Notes: a model not told the origin generated them from the sequence alone. 64,000 nucleotides of DNA from Neolentinus lepideus HHB14362 ss-1 (GCA_001632425.1 KV425575.1:393700-457699), one strand, 5' to 3'. Shown: positions 24,224-35,351, counted from the first letter of the stretch. Translations and numbers: made by a program.

Positions 24224-26326
24224 ATGGCATCGGAACCAGCAACCTTCTTTGCTCTCATCGTCGGAATAAATGACTACAGCGATGCAGTATTTGAAGACGG
24301 AGAAGAAAATCTCTCCCATGCAGTCAACGATGCAAAGAGGATGCGTGAATTCCTCACCAAGACATTGGATGTGCAGGAGGTCAACATTGCACAAATTTAC
24401 GACAAAGCAGCCACACGAGATCATATCCTTTCCACGTTTCGCACCCATCTGATCGAAAACCCAGCAATCAAACATGGTGACCCTGTTCTCTTTTATTTTG
24501 CGGGCCATGGTGCGCAGCATATCGATCCTCAGGAAGAAGAAAGTCCGGTGTCCCACCAGAATTACGATGGCAGCAGCCCTCAGACCGACTATGATGAGGA
24601 TCACATACTAGTACTAGAGGCGATATGTCCCGCCGACCGATGTCCAGATTCTGTTCCGGATATCCAGGATCGGGAGCTTGGAGTGCTCCTGCGGAGGCTG
24701 GCAGAATCGAAGGGCGACAACGTAACCGTAATTATGGATTGTTGCCATTCGGGTAGTGGAACCAGAGGTGCCTCGAGCATATGGAGCGGGCAACGAGCGC
24801 GCTGTCTGCGTCCGCTGCGACACACGCGACCCGTTCCGACAGCGTTGACTGCGGAATCGTCACGTTATCGTCACGCAGACATGAAGTATCGTAGCCTTCA
24901 CACCCATGTACTTCTCGCGGCCTGTCGCCCCGATGAACAGGCATGGGAGACCAGGCACGGCGGCTGGTTCACGTCGAAGTTACTACAGCTCCTCAGCAGT
25001 CATTCTCTGCCCACCATGACCTATGCTTCTCTTATGGCGAAAGTGGAGAAAATGAAGGTCAAGCGTACCTCTGAGGAACCAGGAGACGAGAAGGATGAAA
25101 ACGGGGAGCCAGTCATGGTGCATACATCGTGGTGGTGCACACAAACACCACAATGCGAAGGCAGATTGAAAGACAGACTGTTGTTTGACGGGAAATGTCT
25201 TGGAGCAGACAGAAGATTGGTTCGTCTGAGAGATAAGAACGGGCGTGTCAAGGTCAAGGCAGGGGATATACATGGAGTAACGCCGGGTACCCAGTTCCTG
25301 ATTCAGAAAGGCAACCTGTTTTCATCGGCACCAGACATTCTCAGTAAAGCTGTGGCAACTGAGGTCGAGGCTGTCGCCAGCTATGTCGAGCTTTCGAGCC
25401 CACTCAAGGGTGGAACCGCAGTCAAAGACTGTTTTGCTCGAATCATACATCGGCTGGAGCCTCCATATGGTCTAGCATTCACATCTCCGACATGTTCTAC
25501 ACGTCAAGACATCGTGCAGGCTGGTTTACAAGCGTTGACAGAGGAAGACAGTGAAGAGCTGGACGTGCCTCTCGTGCACTCCTCTTCGGAGGAAGAGAGA
25601 CTACTGGTGACGATACATGAAGACAAGATGGAGCTGGTCAGGAATTGGCCGCTGCTCATAGATAATTACCATGGAAGTGTCCCCATGACCATATTGTCAC
25701 TCAACTCTAACCCGGGAGAAAGAGGTGTGTATGACTTGCAGCGCATATGTGCCCTCGCACGCTTCGACTTCTACCTCCACCACGAAAATCCCGCCCATCC
25801 CTACCGAGGACGCGTGTCAGCGAAACTATACAAAGTCAGACCTGGACGTCCAGACCGGTCTCGTAATCTCGCAGAAGGCGGTGTTGCGCACTTACAGAAT
25901 GACAATTCCACTGAGTACGCTCTTCATCTGGAGAACACCGGCGGACCGCTCTATCTGGCTGTATATTACTTTGATCCCAGCAACCACGCCATCCAGGAGA
26001 TCTACAAGGCCCCGGCGCATAACCCAAGCATGGGGCCTCTTAAAAAATCCTTGATGATAGGTGAAGGACCTCTTGAGAGTCCCATCTCCTTCTTCTTGGG
26101 AGAAGGCGAAGACGAAGATACGGGTTTCGTCAAGATCTTTTTGTCGGAACGTTACGCGGAAATGAAGATGATTGAACAGGATGACGATTTCACGCCCATG
26201 CCTTCTGGCGAGAGCAAGGAGCAAAATAGGCACACTGATGCAGAAGATTACAGAAAGCCTGGGAACTGGGACAGTATCACGTTGTGTATCAAGGTTCACC
26301 GTGACTTGGAATCAGCCCGACCGTAG
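24224..26326 (+). CDS. caspase-like (metacaspase-type p20) protein, intronless
   Basis: A single 700-aa frame with no intron, unusual among these neighbours. The p20-like domain covers about residues 5-270: FFALIVGINDY at the first strand, the catalytic His in YFAGHG (His95), and the catalytic Cys in MDCCHSGSG (Cys174). HVLLAACRPDEQAWE and GGWFTSKLLQLL close the domain. The remaining 430 residues are an extension with a beta-rich segment near the end (STEYALHLEN, AVYYFDPSNHAIQEIY, WDSITLCIKVHRD). In fungi, metacaspase-type Cys peptidases cut after Lys/Arg and act in proteostasis and cell death; activity here is inferred from the intact dyad. There is no zinc finger or prodomain. The final 120 residues recur as a degraded copy at 43480-43846. 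Confidence 0.9.
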   Translation: MASEPATFFALIVGINDYSDAVFEDGEENLSHAVNDAKRMREFLTKTLDVQEVNIAQIYDKAATRDHILSTFRTHLIENPAIKHGDPVLFYFAGHGAQHIDPQEEESPVSHQNYDGSSPQTDYDEDHILVLEAICPADRCPDSVPDIQDRELGVLLRRLAESKGDNVTVIMDCCHSGSGTRGASSIWSGQRARCLRPLRHTRPVPTALTAESSRYRHADMKYRSLHTHVLLAACRPDEQAWETRHGGWFTSKLLQLLSSHSLPTMTYASLMAKVEKMKVKRTSEEPGDEKDENGEPVMVHTSWWCTQTPQCEGRLKDRLLFDGKCLGADRRLVRLRDKNGRVKVKAGDIHGVTPGTQFLIQKGNLFSSAPDILSKAVATEVEAVASYVELSSPLKGGTAVKDCFARIIHRLEPPYGLAFTSPTCSTRQDIVQAGLQALTEEDSEELDVPLVHSSSEEERLLVTIHEDKMELVRNWPLLIDNYHGSVPMTILSLNSNPGERGVYDLQRICALARFDFYLHHENPAHPYRGRVSAKLYKVRPGRPDRSRNLAEGGVAHLQNDNSTEYALHLENTGGPLYLAVYYFDPSNHAIQEIYKAPAHNPSMGPLKKSLMIGEGPLESPISFFLGEGEDEDTGFVKIFLSERYAEMKMIEQDDDFTPMPSGESKEQNRHTDAEDYRKPGNWDSITLCIKVHRDLESARP

Positions 26327-27521
26327 CGTATGCCATGATCTCCCTGAAATTGGTCTTGATCATCCATATGTGATATGATACCTTGCCATAGACATACGTA
26401 TTGTGGAATGCAATACGAGTTCATATATTTTCATGCTAAGGCGTGTTTGCAGGTGGGCTACTTAGCAGAGCATAAATACCGCATCCAAGCATGCCCACCT
26501 TGCACGCTCCTCACCTGGTCCCGCTAGGCCTTACCAGCCTCCTTTGAAAGCCAATCACCGAGGATGTGCCGTTCCGTTGCCACAGCCAGACTGGAAGAGG
26601 ATGTACTTGAGAAAATCTGTAGAAGTGCGAGCAGGTCAACGGGTCAACGTCAGACCCAATGCATCTCCCCCTCTATTCCTGCTTCATCGCACAGGGAACT
26701 GGTGCATGTGGCCTGAGCAGAGAGCGTGGTGACACACCAAATTGCGTCCCTATCCGTGTCAACATCTTTAGCCAGGATGGAGCAGACCCTGTCCAAGAAT
26801 AATTTGGAGAGAATGCTATTGAAGTCCGGGTGGTATCTCCTGAAGTACGAGTAGAGGTGATGAAGACGTACCCAATCGTATGGAATCCACAACCCGGCGG
26901 TTAGAGGGAATCGCCGTGCGGATCAGCTGACCTGGCTAGAAACAATGATATCATACCGAGTAATTGTCAGCTTAATCATAACAGGTCATTGTCAATCTGC
27001 CAGAGAAACATGAATGAGGGAGCACACGCTAGCAAATGCGAAGGGTCGAGATAGCGCAAATAGCAACGAAACCAGACAAACACATAAACAAAGTCCTAGC
27101 TCGACGTACAAGCTCTTTCTTTCTTCATTTACGTCCGCTTGTAGTCGTCACTACAAAGTCACTACAAACTTGTTTTGTAGTCTCATTTCTTGATATTTTC
27201 TTCCTCACTTTCATAGACTTGCTTCATTTTCTCCGTGCTTCTCAATATAAGCTTTTGGTATATATTTGCATTATTAATAATATTTCTGTATTTTTAGCGT
27301 TTTATTTGCATTTGGGAGACCCAGTACACTCTGAGAGGTGTTTCTTACCATGGGAACCAGACTACAACGACGGTTTGTAGTGGGTGGCGCAGCGTCGCGC
27401 CGCGTCGATTCCAAACACTGGCCTTTGATTGGCCAGATGCTCGCTCGCGCGGGTCACAAAGGGCTTCAAGCTTACTAGACTCTAGTGTATAATCTTAGCT
27501 TGTAATTGCCTACTGACTTCA
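26327..27521. other. intergenic region before the assembly gap
   Basis: No gene is supported. It includes a 157-bp repeat (27237-27393) whose second copy lies at 35352-35508, and ACTACAAA/TTTGTAGT motifs near 27150-27180. Confidence 0.5.
27237..27393 (+). repeat. 157-bp dispersed repeat, left copy
   Basis: It matches 35352-35508 in the same orientation with scattered substitutions: both start GCTTCTCAATAT, share GTATTTTTAG and end TTTGTAGTGGGTGGC. A hairpin ACTACAA...TTTGTAGT sits near the 3' end in both copies. It lies outside the Gypsy LTRs. Confidence 0.7.
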
Positions 27522-28491
27522 NNNNNNNNNNNNNNNNNNNNNNNNNNNNNNNNNNNNNNNNNNNNNNNNNNNNNNNNNNNNNNNNNNNNNNNNNNNNNNN
27601 NNNNNNNNNNNNNNNNNNNNNNNNNNNNNNNNNNNNNNNNNNNNNNNNNNNNNNNNNNNNNNNNNNNNNNNNNNNNNNNNNNNNNNNNNNNNNNNNNNNN
27701 NNNNNNNNNNNNNNNNNNNNNNNNNNNNNNNNNNNNNNNNNNNNNNNNNNNNNNNNNNNNNNNNNNNNNNNNNNNNNNNNNNNNNNNNNNNNNNNNNNNN
27801 NNNNNNNNNNNNNNNNNNNNNNNNNNNNNNNNNNNNNNNNNNNNNNNNNNNNNNNNNNNNNNNNNNNNNNNNNNNNNNNNNNNNNNNNNNNNNNNNNNNN
27901 NNNNNNNNNNNNNNNNNNNNNNNNNNNNNNNNNNNNNNNNNNNNNNNNNNNNNNNNNNNNNNNNNNNNNNNNNNNNNNNNNNNNNNNNNNNNNNNNNNNN
28001 NNNNNNNNNNNNNNNNNNNNNNNNNNNNNNNNNNNNNNNNNNNNNNNNNNNNNNNNNNNNNNNNNNNNNNNNNNNNNNNNNNNNNNNNNNNNNNNNNNNN
28101 NNNNNNNNNNNNNNNNNNNNNNNNNNNNNNNNNNNNNNNNNNNNNNNNNNNNNNNNNNNNNNNNNNNNNNNNNNNNNNNNNNNNNNNNNNNNNNNNNNNN
28201 NNNNNNNNNNNNNNNNNNNNNNNNNNNNNNNNNNNNNNNNNNNNNNNNNNNNNNNNNNNNNNNNNNNNNNNNNNNNNNNNNNNNNNNNNNNNNNNNNNNN
28301 NNNNNNNNNNNNNNNNNNNNNNNNNNNNNNNNNNNNNNNNNNNNNNNNNNNNNNNNNNNNNNNNNNNNNNNNNNNNNNNNNNNNNNNNNNNNNNNNNNNN
28401 NNNNNNNNNNNNNNNNNNNNNNNNNNNNNNNNNNNNNNNNNNNNNNNNNNNNNNNNNNNNNNNNNNNNNNNNNNNNNNNNNNNNNNNNNNN
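27522..28491. other. assembly gap (970 N)
   Basis: A run of N hides the start of the left LTR and the left target-site duplication of the Gypsy element. Any open frame drawn through it is meaningless. Confidence 0.99.
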
Positions 28492-28648
28492 ATAGCATAG
28501 AAGCAGGGGAATGTAATGAATCGTGAAATGGCGGAGCATGTGAAATGTGTTAGGAAGCGGAAATAGTGATACCAAAAGGGACAGGCGCTCATGTGGCTAC
28601 TGTGGCTGCTACTGTGGCTGATGTGGCGTCGTAACCGCCAGGGTTACA
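28492..28648 (-). repeat. 3' LTR of the Gypsy element (partly in the gap)
   Basis: The 157 visible bases align without gaps to 35186-35342, with six differences, five of them transitions. On the reverse strand the LTR begins TGTAACCCTGGCGG. Confidence 0.9.
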
Positions 28649-28660
28649 CTCTCCCCCCCC
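28649..28660 (-). other. polypurine tract
   Basis: On the reverse strand a GGGGGGGGAGAG tract lies directly against the TG that starts the 3' LTR, the standard plus-strand priming site. Confidence 0.8.
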
Positions 28661-28698
28661 AGAAAGAAATCTTGCGCAACTTGAGTGGTGAAAGAGGG

Positions 28699-30632
28699 TT
28701 ATGTGTGTGGGTGGTCTTGTAGCCACTGATCCAAGGCTTCGCAGTCTTCCAACTCTCGGCATGGGAGCCATAAGTCATCTTGCTTGTCGTAGCCGGTCCA
28801 GCGTATGAGGTATTGCCAGCCGCGGCTGCATCTTCATTGGTCAATGATTCGTTCAATGGTCCACTCTTGTTCTCCATCTGGTGTGACGATAGGACCTGGC
28901 CGTGGTAGTTCGCGAGATGGGAAAAGATCTGGGTCGTTCGGGTGGAAGGGAGCGAGATGTTTTGCATGAAACTCGGGAAGAATGTTCGGGACATTGGGCA
29001 TATCTAGAGTGTATACAGATTTGTCAGAATGGCATGCAATGATACGATATGGACCGTCATAGCGTGGCATGAATTTCGCGACCCGTTTGTCTCCACAGGT
29101 TTTATATTCACAGCAGCAGTTGCGTGTCGAGAGCATTACAAGGTCGCCGACTTGAAAAGATGGTTCCGGACCTCGCGCACAGTTGGCGAAATATGCTTGG
29201 TCAACCTTTGCAGCGAGTAGCTGGTCGCATGTGTCGGCGACGTTGGATTGGATCATCTCAAGCAGTTGGGCTGCATCTAGGGTCTTGGGCATTGGGGCAT
29301 CGATGACAAGGGGGGGAATGATTCTCGGGCTTCGACCAAAATGAAGCTGGAACGGAGTATAACCAGTAGCGCTGTTGACTGTGTTCATGATTGCGAAACG
29401 CACCTGGGGCAAGGCTTTTACCCAACCCTTCTGGTTGCAGTTTACGTGATACCGCAAACATTGGTTTATAGTTTTGTTGGAACGTTCACTAGACCCATCA
29501 GTTTCCAGGTGGAAGGCGGTAGACATCTTGAGTTTGATTCCGGCGAGTTTCGTGAGAGCTTTCCAGAATTCACTGAGGAATAGATGGTCCCTGTCGGACA
29601 CAATATTTGTTGGTAAGCCATTTTCACAATACCAGTTGTCGAAGAACACGATGGCAAAATCTTTCGCAGTTAGGGTAGAATGCGTCGGGATTATCCTGAT
29701 GTCGGAACCGAGACGATCAGTGAGTGTTAATAGCATATCGTAACCCTCGTTGGGAGGTAGTGGTCCTATGAAGTCAATTGCAACCGAATCGCACCGTTCA
29801 TCGGGAATGGGGAGCGGGTGTAAGGGTCCAGCGGGTTGTTGGGTACAGTCCTTATTGCGTTGACAGGTGGGGCAAGATGGAATATAGGATGTTTCGAGCT
29901 CTTGTCTCATGTTCGGCCAATAATACGAACGGCGAAGTGAAGCATACATTTTGTTGAACCCAAAGTGATTGAGGTTGTCGTGAGCAAGTCAAAACAGGGT
30001 TTCACGTAGACCAGCGACGCGAGGGACAACCAGATGATCTGCCAAGTAAATGAGCCCGTCGCGGACCTCTAAGCCTGGTGTAGATTGCTGAGACGTGAGG
30101 AGTTTTTGACAGAACTTATCCTCTGTGTATCCTGCTTGGATTTCATTTATGTAAATAGGATCAGTCACGATGTCCATCACCGCAGCGATTAGTGAGGACT
30201 TAGCGGGAATCGTCTTTGACAATTGCTGAGCTGCATACATCGGGGACATGTCGACCTGAACAGATGCGACCATGGACGCATCAGGTGTGGGGGATTCTTC
30301 GCGAAGGCGAGAAAGGGTGTCAGCTACTGTATTGTCTTCTCCTTTGATATAATGAAATTCAAAATTGTATTGCGCAAGGAACTCTTGCCAGCAGATCTGG
30401 TGACGTGAAAGGTGTTTCTGTGTATGGAAATTCTCCAGAGTGCGATGATCTGTGTATACAGTGAACGGCACACCTAAGAGGTCAACACGCCACTTCTCGA
30501 GAGCACGGATAACTGCCAAGAGTTCTTGTTCGTGGACCAGATAATTAAGTTGAGCTCCATGTAGTTGGGTGGAATCGAAGGCAACTGGTTGTGCAGTCTC
30601 CCAGGTTTCGCCATAGGAGAGAACTGCCCCGG
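28699..30632 (-). pseudogene. Gypsy pol: RNase H (3' part), integrase and chromodomain, interrupted
   Basis: Reading down from 30632, the RNase H remainder contains VYTDHRTLENF and HYIKGEDNTVADTLSR. A TGA at 29989-29991 precedes the integrase: HHCC finger (LAHDNLNHFG, CPTCQRNK), then AIDFIGPLP and VSDRDHLFLSEFW of the catalytic core and the GDLVMLST region. A second TGA at 28834-28836 cuts off a chromodomain with WQYLIRWTGY and ELEDCEALDQWL that ends at a stop at 28699. All are in one frame. The first 70 bases of the longest open frame here belong to the nested insertion, not to pol. Confidence 0.9.
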
Positions 30633-31925
30633 TGATATGCACAGACACACGACGAGACCCACGGAAAAGAGACCTAAAGGGTAGACACAACCACAAAGCA
30701 AACACCAAAGCCCTTGGTGTCAGATGGCTGCGAGGCCCGGGGTAAACGAAGGGTAATATAGTTCGGAGGGGATGGGTGGCGGTGAGACGTATAGGTGGGG
30801 CTAAAGGAAGGTTGGCGCCAAGTCGCTACTTGGTGGCAGTCTGTAGGATGAAGGTGACGCTATGCGCTATGTAGCGCTATATGTGCGGCGCTGTATGGGC
30901 GCTGTACGATGGTCCTCTTGCTCGGTGCTATGTGGTCTTCGACGCTCTATAGTGGAGCGCTGTTGGTAGTCGCTATCTCTAACTCGGACGTATGTTGACT
31001 CTGATTAGTACTATGCTACAGCGCATGAGGCTGTCTTTGAGAAGGGAACGTATATGTGGTGACTTACGAACAGCGACGCTACGCTGGTGTACTCTGTCGC
31101 TATCTCTGGGTGAAGTCGGAGGTACGCAAGAGTACCTAAACGCGGGTTGTAAGATGGACTAAGAAAGCTCTGGCGCAAGACTGAAATCTGAAGTGTGTGG
31201 TGAAGAATGACTTGTTGTGCGGATAGTAAAGTAATGGCTTAAATACATAAGAAAGACTACTCCGCGTCCGATCCTATCTACCTACGACGGCGAGTTGTGC
31301 CTCTGCTCAGCCTCACATCCATACGACTGGTACTGCCTTGCTCCTAATCCACATGCGCTCTGCGACCAATATCCTGCGCGACGAACTCTAGCACGCGCGC
31401 CGCTCCGCGGACGGGAGCCAGTCGGGTGCGTCTTGACTTTGCGTTAGAGCGCGCCTCTTCGATAATCCGGGGGCGGGCTATGCTGCCGATAGAGGGATAA
31501 AGGGCGGGGCCGTTCTGTGGTGCGGCGGTGTCGTGATAGCCGTGGTCGTGCCATGTGTCGATGCGCACTGCACGCATAAGGAAAGTCGCGCCAATAGAAC
31601 TCGCGCTGATCCGAGGCGACGGCGGGCTGTACGCCATATGGAAAGGCGCCCTGAGACACCGCCTCGGTTCGGACCACAGTAAGAATGCCGGCCGACGCAT
31701 TGCCGAAATGCCGATGACTCGACTGAATGACGCCCGACGTCCGAGCTACCGAGGAGCTGTCCTAAGTCCGCCGAGGAGCCGAGAGCCTTGTCGCTGGTGC
31801 GTAGGGTCGCTAGTGCGCAGAGTACCGACAGTGCACTATTGAGTCGCTAAGTCGCCGTTCCCACGAAGCGCGCGGAATCGCTCTAAGTCGCGTTTTCTGG
31901 GGTCAGAAGCCAACGGGGCCTATCA
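30633..31925 (+). mobile_element. 1293-bp solo-LTR-like insertion nested in RNase H
   Basis: It is flanked by a 4-bp duplication CCGG (30629-30632 and 31926-31929), starts TGATATGC and ends GGCCTATCA, giving TG...CA and an inverted TGATA at the termini. Removing the insert plus one CCGG (1297 bp) brings the reverse-transcriptase/RNase H start and the RNase H remainder into the same frame across the conserved ALSYGE-type junction. A TATA-like TTAAATACATAA at 31238-31249 fits an LTR promoter. No coding capacity of its own is credible. A solo LTR is the best reading; a non-autonomous TIR element is possible. Confidence 0.75.
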
Positions 31926-33499
31926 CCGGTACAGTATTGACTGGCGTCAGTGGTCACGAATATTTTGTTGTTACCCATATTATTGTGATCGATGGTCGTC
32001 AGGCATTCTCTGCTTGTGACTAGTGTTTTGATGGCATTGAAGGCGAGGTGGTGGTTAGGCGTCCAGCCTGGCCACTCCTTATCTGCTTCTTTAGTCGTCA
32101 ATGGTGTCAGAATGCAAGTGTACTCAGCGAGTTTCAGGAGGAAGGATGCAATGTAACGAACAAGTCCGAGAAAGGCTCGGACGTCTCCTGCATTCTTAGG
32201 TATGGGCCAATTCAGGATCTTGTCGACCTTGGAGGGGTCGGCTTCAATGCCGCGCGAAGAGACGACATGACCTAAGAAGTGGATTTCTGTACAGAATAAT
32301 TGAGTTTTCTTTGGCGAGCAGAAGAGTGAAGCATCACGGAGCACGTCGAGTATCAATCGAATGTTTGCCTGGTGTTCTTCGAGGGTGCTGGACCAAATAA
32401 CGATGTCGTCTAGGTATACATGACATATCTTGCCTATAAATTTCCATAGTGCACAGAACATTCCCCATTGGTGGGTGGTGGGGGCGTTCTGGCCACCCTG
32501 TGGCATCACGAGCCACTCGTATAAGCCGAATGGTGTCCAAACAGTGGTGTATGGGACATCATCGGGGTGCATACAGGTCTGAAAGAATGAGTTAGTCATA
32601 TCTATCTTTGCGAAGAAATGTCCCTTAGCGCAGTCAGAAAGTATCTCATCTATGCGCGGTAGTGGGTGGCTGTCCGGGACGGTGTTGGTGTTGAGTTCCC
32701 TGTAGTCATTTACCCATCTTGGAAGGGCGGAGGGATCGGCCTTAGGAATTAAGAAGGCAGGCAAGCAGTACGGGCTGGAGGATGGACGCATCCTTCCTGC
32801 TTCCAAGTGTTGTGTCAGCAGAGTATGCCACGCATCTCGGTATTTCTTCAGGCAGGAGTATTGTCGTCTGGCGATAATCTTGTTCAGATCCTTTAATTTG
32901 ATATGGTGAAGGATGTTGGTAGGTAGCCAGAGGGTGGGAGGGATATCATCCGGGAAAAGGTCAGCGTATTCACTTTTAAAACTGGTGTCGGCGGTAGCAA
33001 GCTGTTCTTGGAGTGTGAGGGTGTCGATCTGGTCGCGGACGGCTGCTATGACATCAAAAGGTTCTGCGATGAAGGCAATAGCGTCAATAGTTTTGCGAAC
33101 TGGGACCAAGCGGTCCTTCAGTTCAGCAATGGTTTCGCAGTGGAGAGCGTTCGTGTGTTGGGCTGCTTCGCACTCACACTTTTGGGGATCATCAGAATGT
33201 GCAGCAACCTTAGGTTGATACAAGGACGGATTTAGGAGATCATAACCATTTGCTTTATCAACTGCGGTGCAGTTCTCTGTATCAATCACAAGACAGTTCG
33301 CAGACTGGAAGTTTATGCCACAAAGAAAATCACAACAAAGGTTCGGGGCGATGACAACACAGATAACTCGGGAATGCCAGTTCCCATCACAAGAAGAAAT
33401 AGAGACTTTAACAAATTCAGAGAGAGAAATACGGGAAAGAGGGACTCCTTCAGAGTTCATGGCGAGGCGTGCACTGCGTGCTTTAGGTAGATGAAAACG
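31926..33499 (-). pseudogene. Gypsy pol: reverse transcriptase and start of RNase H
   Basis: The frame runs from just after a TGA at 33500-33502 to the nested insertion. RT motifs are present: WVNDYRELNTNT, KIDMTNSFFQ, TPFGLYEWLVMPQG, the catalytic YLDD in VYLDDIVIWS, and FLGHVVSSRGI. The connection and RNase H start follow (IFVTTDAS, the first catalytic Asp). The reading frame is interrupted at Tyr-Cys-Thr-Gly by the inserted element. The protease lies in the preceding segment. Confidence 0.92.
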
Positions 33500-34669
33500 T
33501 CATAATCCTAGTCGCTGCGCAAGGGCATCAGAGATGAGTGTCATTCCAGAACCGTGATCGAGCATTGCAGTGATGGGAATGGGCCCGTCAACGGTGGGGC
33601 CGCTAATGTGGCATGGGAAGTCAAGGATGGGAAGAGAAACATGTATGCACTCATCAGTATCTTCCTCGTCATCTTCGATCACCGCAGAAGGTAGTACAAC
33701 TTTGCGGATAGCAGCAACCACATCCTTGGGACCATCGTCGATGACTGCAGCAACCGGGGCAGGCGCACGAGTGTTCGAGCATTGGCGTGTCACAGCTAAG
33801 GCGTCAGCCTCTGTCAGGGTCCGGTAGGTCTCAACTTTGGGAAACCCGTTGGGGCATTCGCTAGATCGGTGTGTAACATTGAAACATCGGCAGCGGTAGC
33901 AGCCTTGGTATCTATTGAGGAGATCCTTTTTGGCATCACTGAGTTTCGGGAGTTTCGGTTTTGAAGAGGAGGAGGAGGAACTAGCAGAGGTCGTGGTGTG
34001 TGAGGTATTATATGAAGAGGAGGGCTTAGTAGAGGTAGATGCAGGGGTAGAATGAGCAAAAGAGGTTGTCTTGTTCTTCTGTAAGAGACGTAGCATCTTG
34101 AGCTCGTTACGGGTGTGCTCCTCATCGCGGATGCGGACGGCTTCGAGCCAGTCATTGAAGTCTTCAACTTTTTTGACCTTGTCACGCTTAACAAGGTCCT
34201 TGGTTTCTTCATTCATATGAGTTTTCAAGTGTTTGCGGACCGTAGCCTCATCAAGGTGAGAGGTGGTGCCAGAGAGAAGAGCGTTCTGGGACTGAAATTC
34301 AATCTGCCAGTTGTAAAAGGTGTCGTCACCCTGAGTAGAAAGAAGGAGCTTATCGTGCAAGGTATCGTCCCAATCAGCACGAAGGAATCTCTTCTGCATC
34401 TCTTCAATATACTTCTCGAGTGTTAACGCATTGATCTTGGCCTTGTTGACACGGTACCAATCACGGATGCGGGGATCACGCATACCATATGAGACTTTAC
34501 GTACGTAGTCCTCGGGTTTCAGATCCTTCGTGTTTTCACAGTAGCTTTCACAGGCTTCGGCCCACTCACAAAGGATGAGCGGTGTGAGCTCGCCAGCAGA
34601 TAAAATAGGCGCACTCTTCGAGGAGGCTTGTTTGACCGAGGCCGTGCTGCCTTTGGTTGTTGTCATCAT
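33500..34669 (-). pseudogene. Gypsy Gag with zinc knuckle and protease-like C-terminus
   Basis: The first ATG is at 34669. The Gag helical region (EWAEACESYCENTKDL, VRKVSYGMRDPRIRDWY) leads to a zinc knuckle of form CX2CX6HX4C (CYRCRCF...HRSSEC), slightly longer than the usual CX2CX4HX4C. An aspartic-protease-like motif ITAMLDHGSGMTLIS lies close to the end. A TGA at 33500-33502 ends the frame, but the same frame continues into pol, as in a fused Gag-Pol polyprotein. Confidence 0.88.
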
Positions 34670-34816
34670 CGGCAAGCAGCGTCGGGGTAGATAATCGTCG
34701 TCAGAGGAAGAGGGAGAAACAGATGTAAGGCTTGGGGGTGGAGACAACAAGGGACTATCAGAAGAGTTATGAAAGGGTAAGAGTCCAGAAAGATGTTGCG
34801 CCTGCGTAGCGGCATG

Positions 34817-34830
34817 GGTAGTTGGCGCCA
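34817..34830 (-). other. primer binding site
   Basis: On the reverse strand TGGCGCCAACTACC begins three bases after the end of the 5' LTR (…TGTCA). TGGCGCC is a common retroelement PBS core; the exact tRNA primer was not identified. Confidence 0.65.
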
Positions 34831-34833
34831 GCT

Positions 34834-35342
34834 TGACAGTTGAGGAAGGATGTAGGGGGGGGGGGAATGGTACGGAGAGGCAGCAGGAGCAGGACGGGGA
34901 AGGGAGAGATGGGACAGCAACAGCAGCGGTAATGGTAACGGCGACAGAGATGACAGTAGTGAGAACACGACTAGCGTGTCTCGGAGATCAGTCGGAGAAG
35001 CAAGCCAGGAAGTCGATGTTCAAAAAAAAAGTGGAAGTCCGCCAGTGGGGCAGACGACACTATGTTTAGACTCAGACAGAACAGGACTCTGCTGTATTGC
35101 AGAGTGCGGAAAAGCAGGGGGAAAAAGAGAGCGAATACAGGCGTTCGAGCTCGTCAGCTTATAAGCGTAAACAAGTCACAGAAGCATAGCATAGAAGCAG
35201 GGGAATGTAATGAATCATGAAATGGTGGAGTGTGTGAAATGTGATAGGAAGCGGAAATAGTGATACCAAAAGGGACAGGCACTCATGTGGCTACTGTGGC
35301 TGCTACTGTGGCTGATGTGGCGTCGTAACCGCCAGGGTTACA
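34834..35342 (-). repeat. 5' LTR of the Gypsy element
   Basis: A 509-bp unit, TG...CA on either strand. The outer edge is fixed by identity to the left LTR; the inner edge is inferred from the adjoining PBS. It contains poly-purine and Ser/Gly-codon-like low-complexity sequence that yields spurious reading frames. Confidence 0.8.
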
Positions 35343-35351
35343 TTTCTTCCT

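Larger units (their letters stand above)
28492..35342 (-). mobile_element. Gypsy (chromovirus-type) LTR retrotransposon, degenerate, reverse strand
   Basis: Right (5') LTR 34834-35342; left (3') LTR visible from 28492 to 28648, the rest lying in the N gap. The order on the reverse strand is LTR, PBS, Gag with zinc knuckle and protease-like end, reverse transcriptase, RNase H, integrase, chromodomain, polypurine tract, LTR, which is Gypsy order. All pol segments share one frame apart from in-frame TGA codons and one 1293-bp insertion. The chromodomain points to chromoviruses. The visible 157 bp of the two LTRs differ at six positions without indels, so the insertion is moderately old. It is not capable of autonomous movement as it stands. 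Confidence 0.92.

Noticed and set aside
27482..28592. Four open frames of 330-366 codons crossing the N run
   Set aside because: They consist of unknown bases and are artefacts of the gap.
31344..31842. Open frames of 95-118 codons on both strands
   Set aside because: They lie inside the non-coding solo-LTR-like insertion, overlap each other and show no domain.
33500..33502. Programmed stop-codon readthrough between Gag and Pol
   Set aside because: Two more TGA codons in the same frame further down make simple mutation more likely than a regulated readthrough site.
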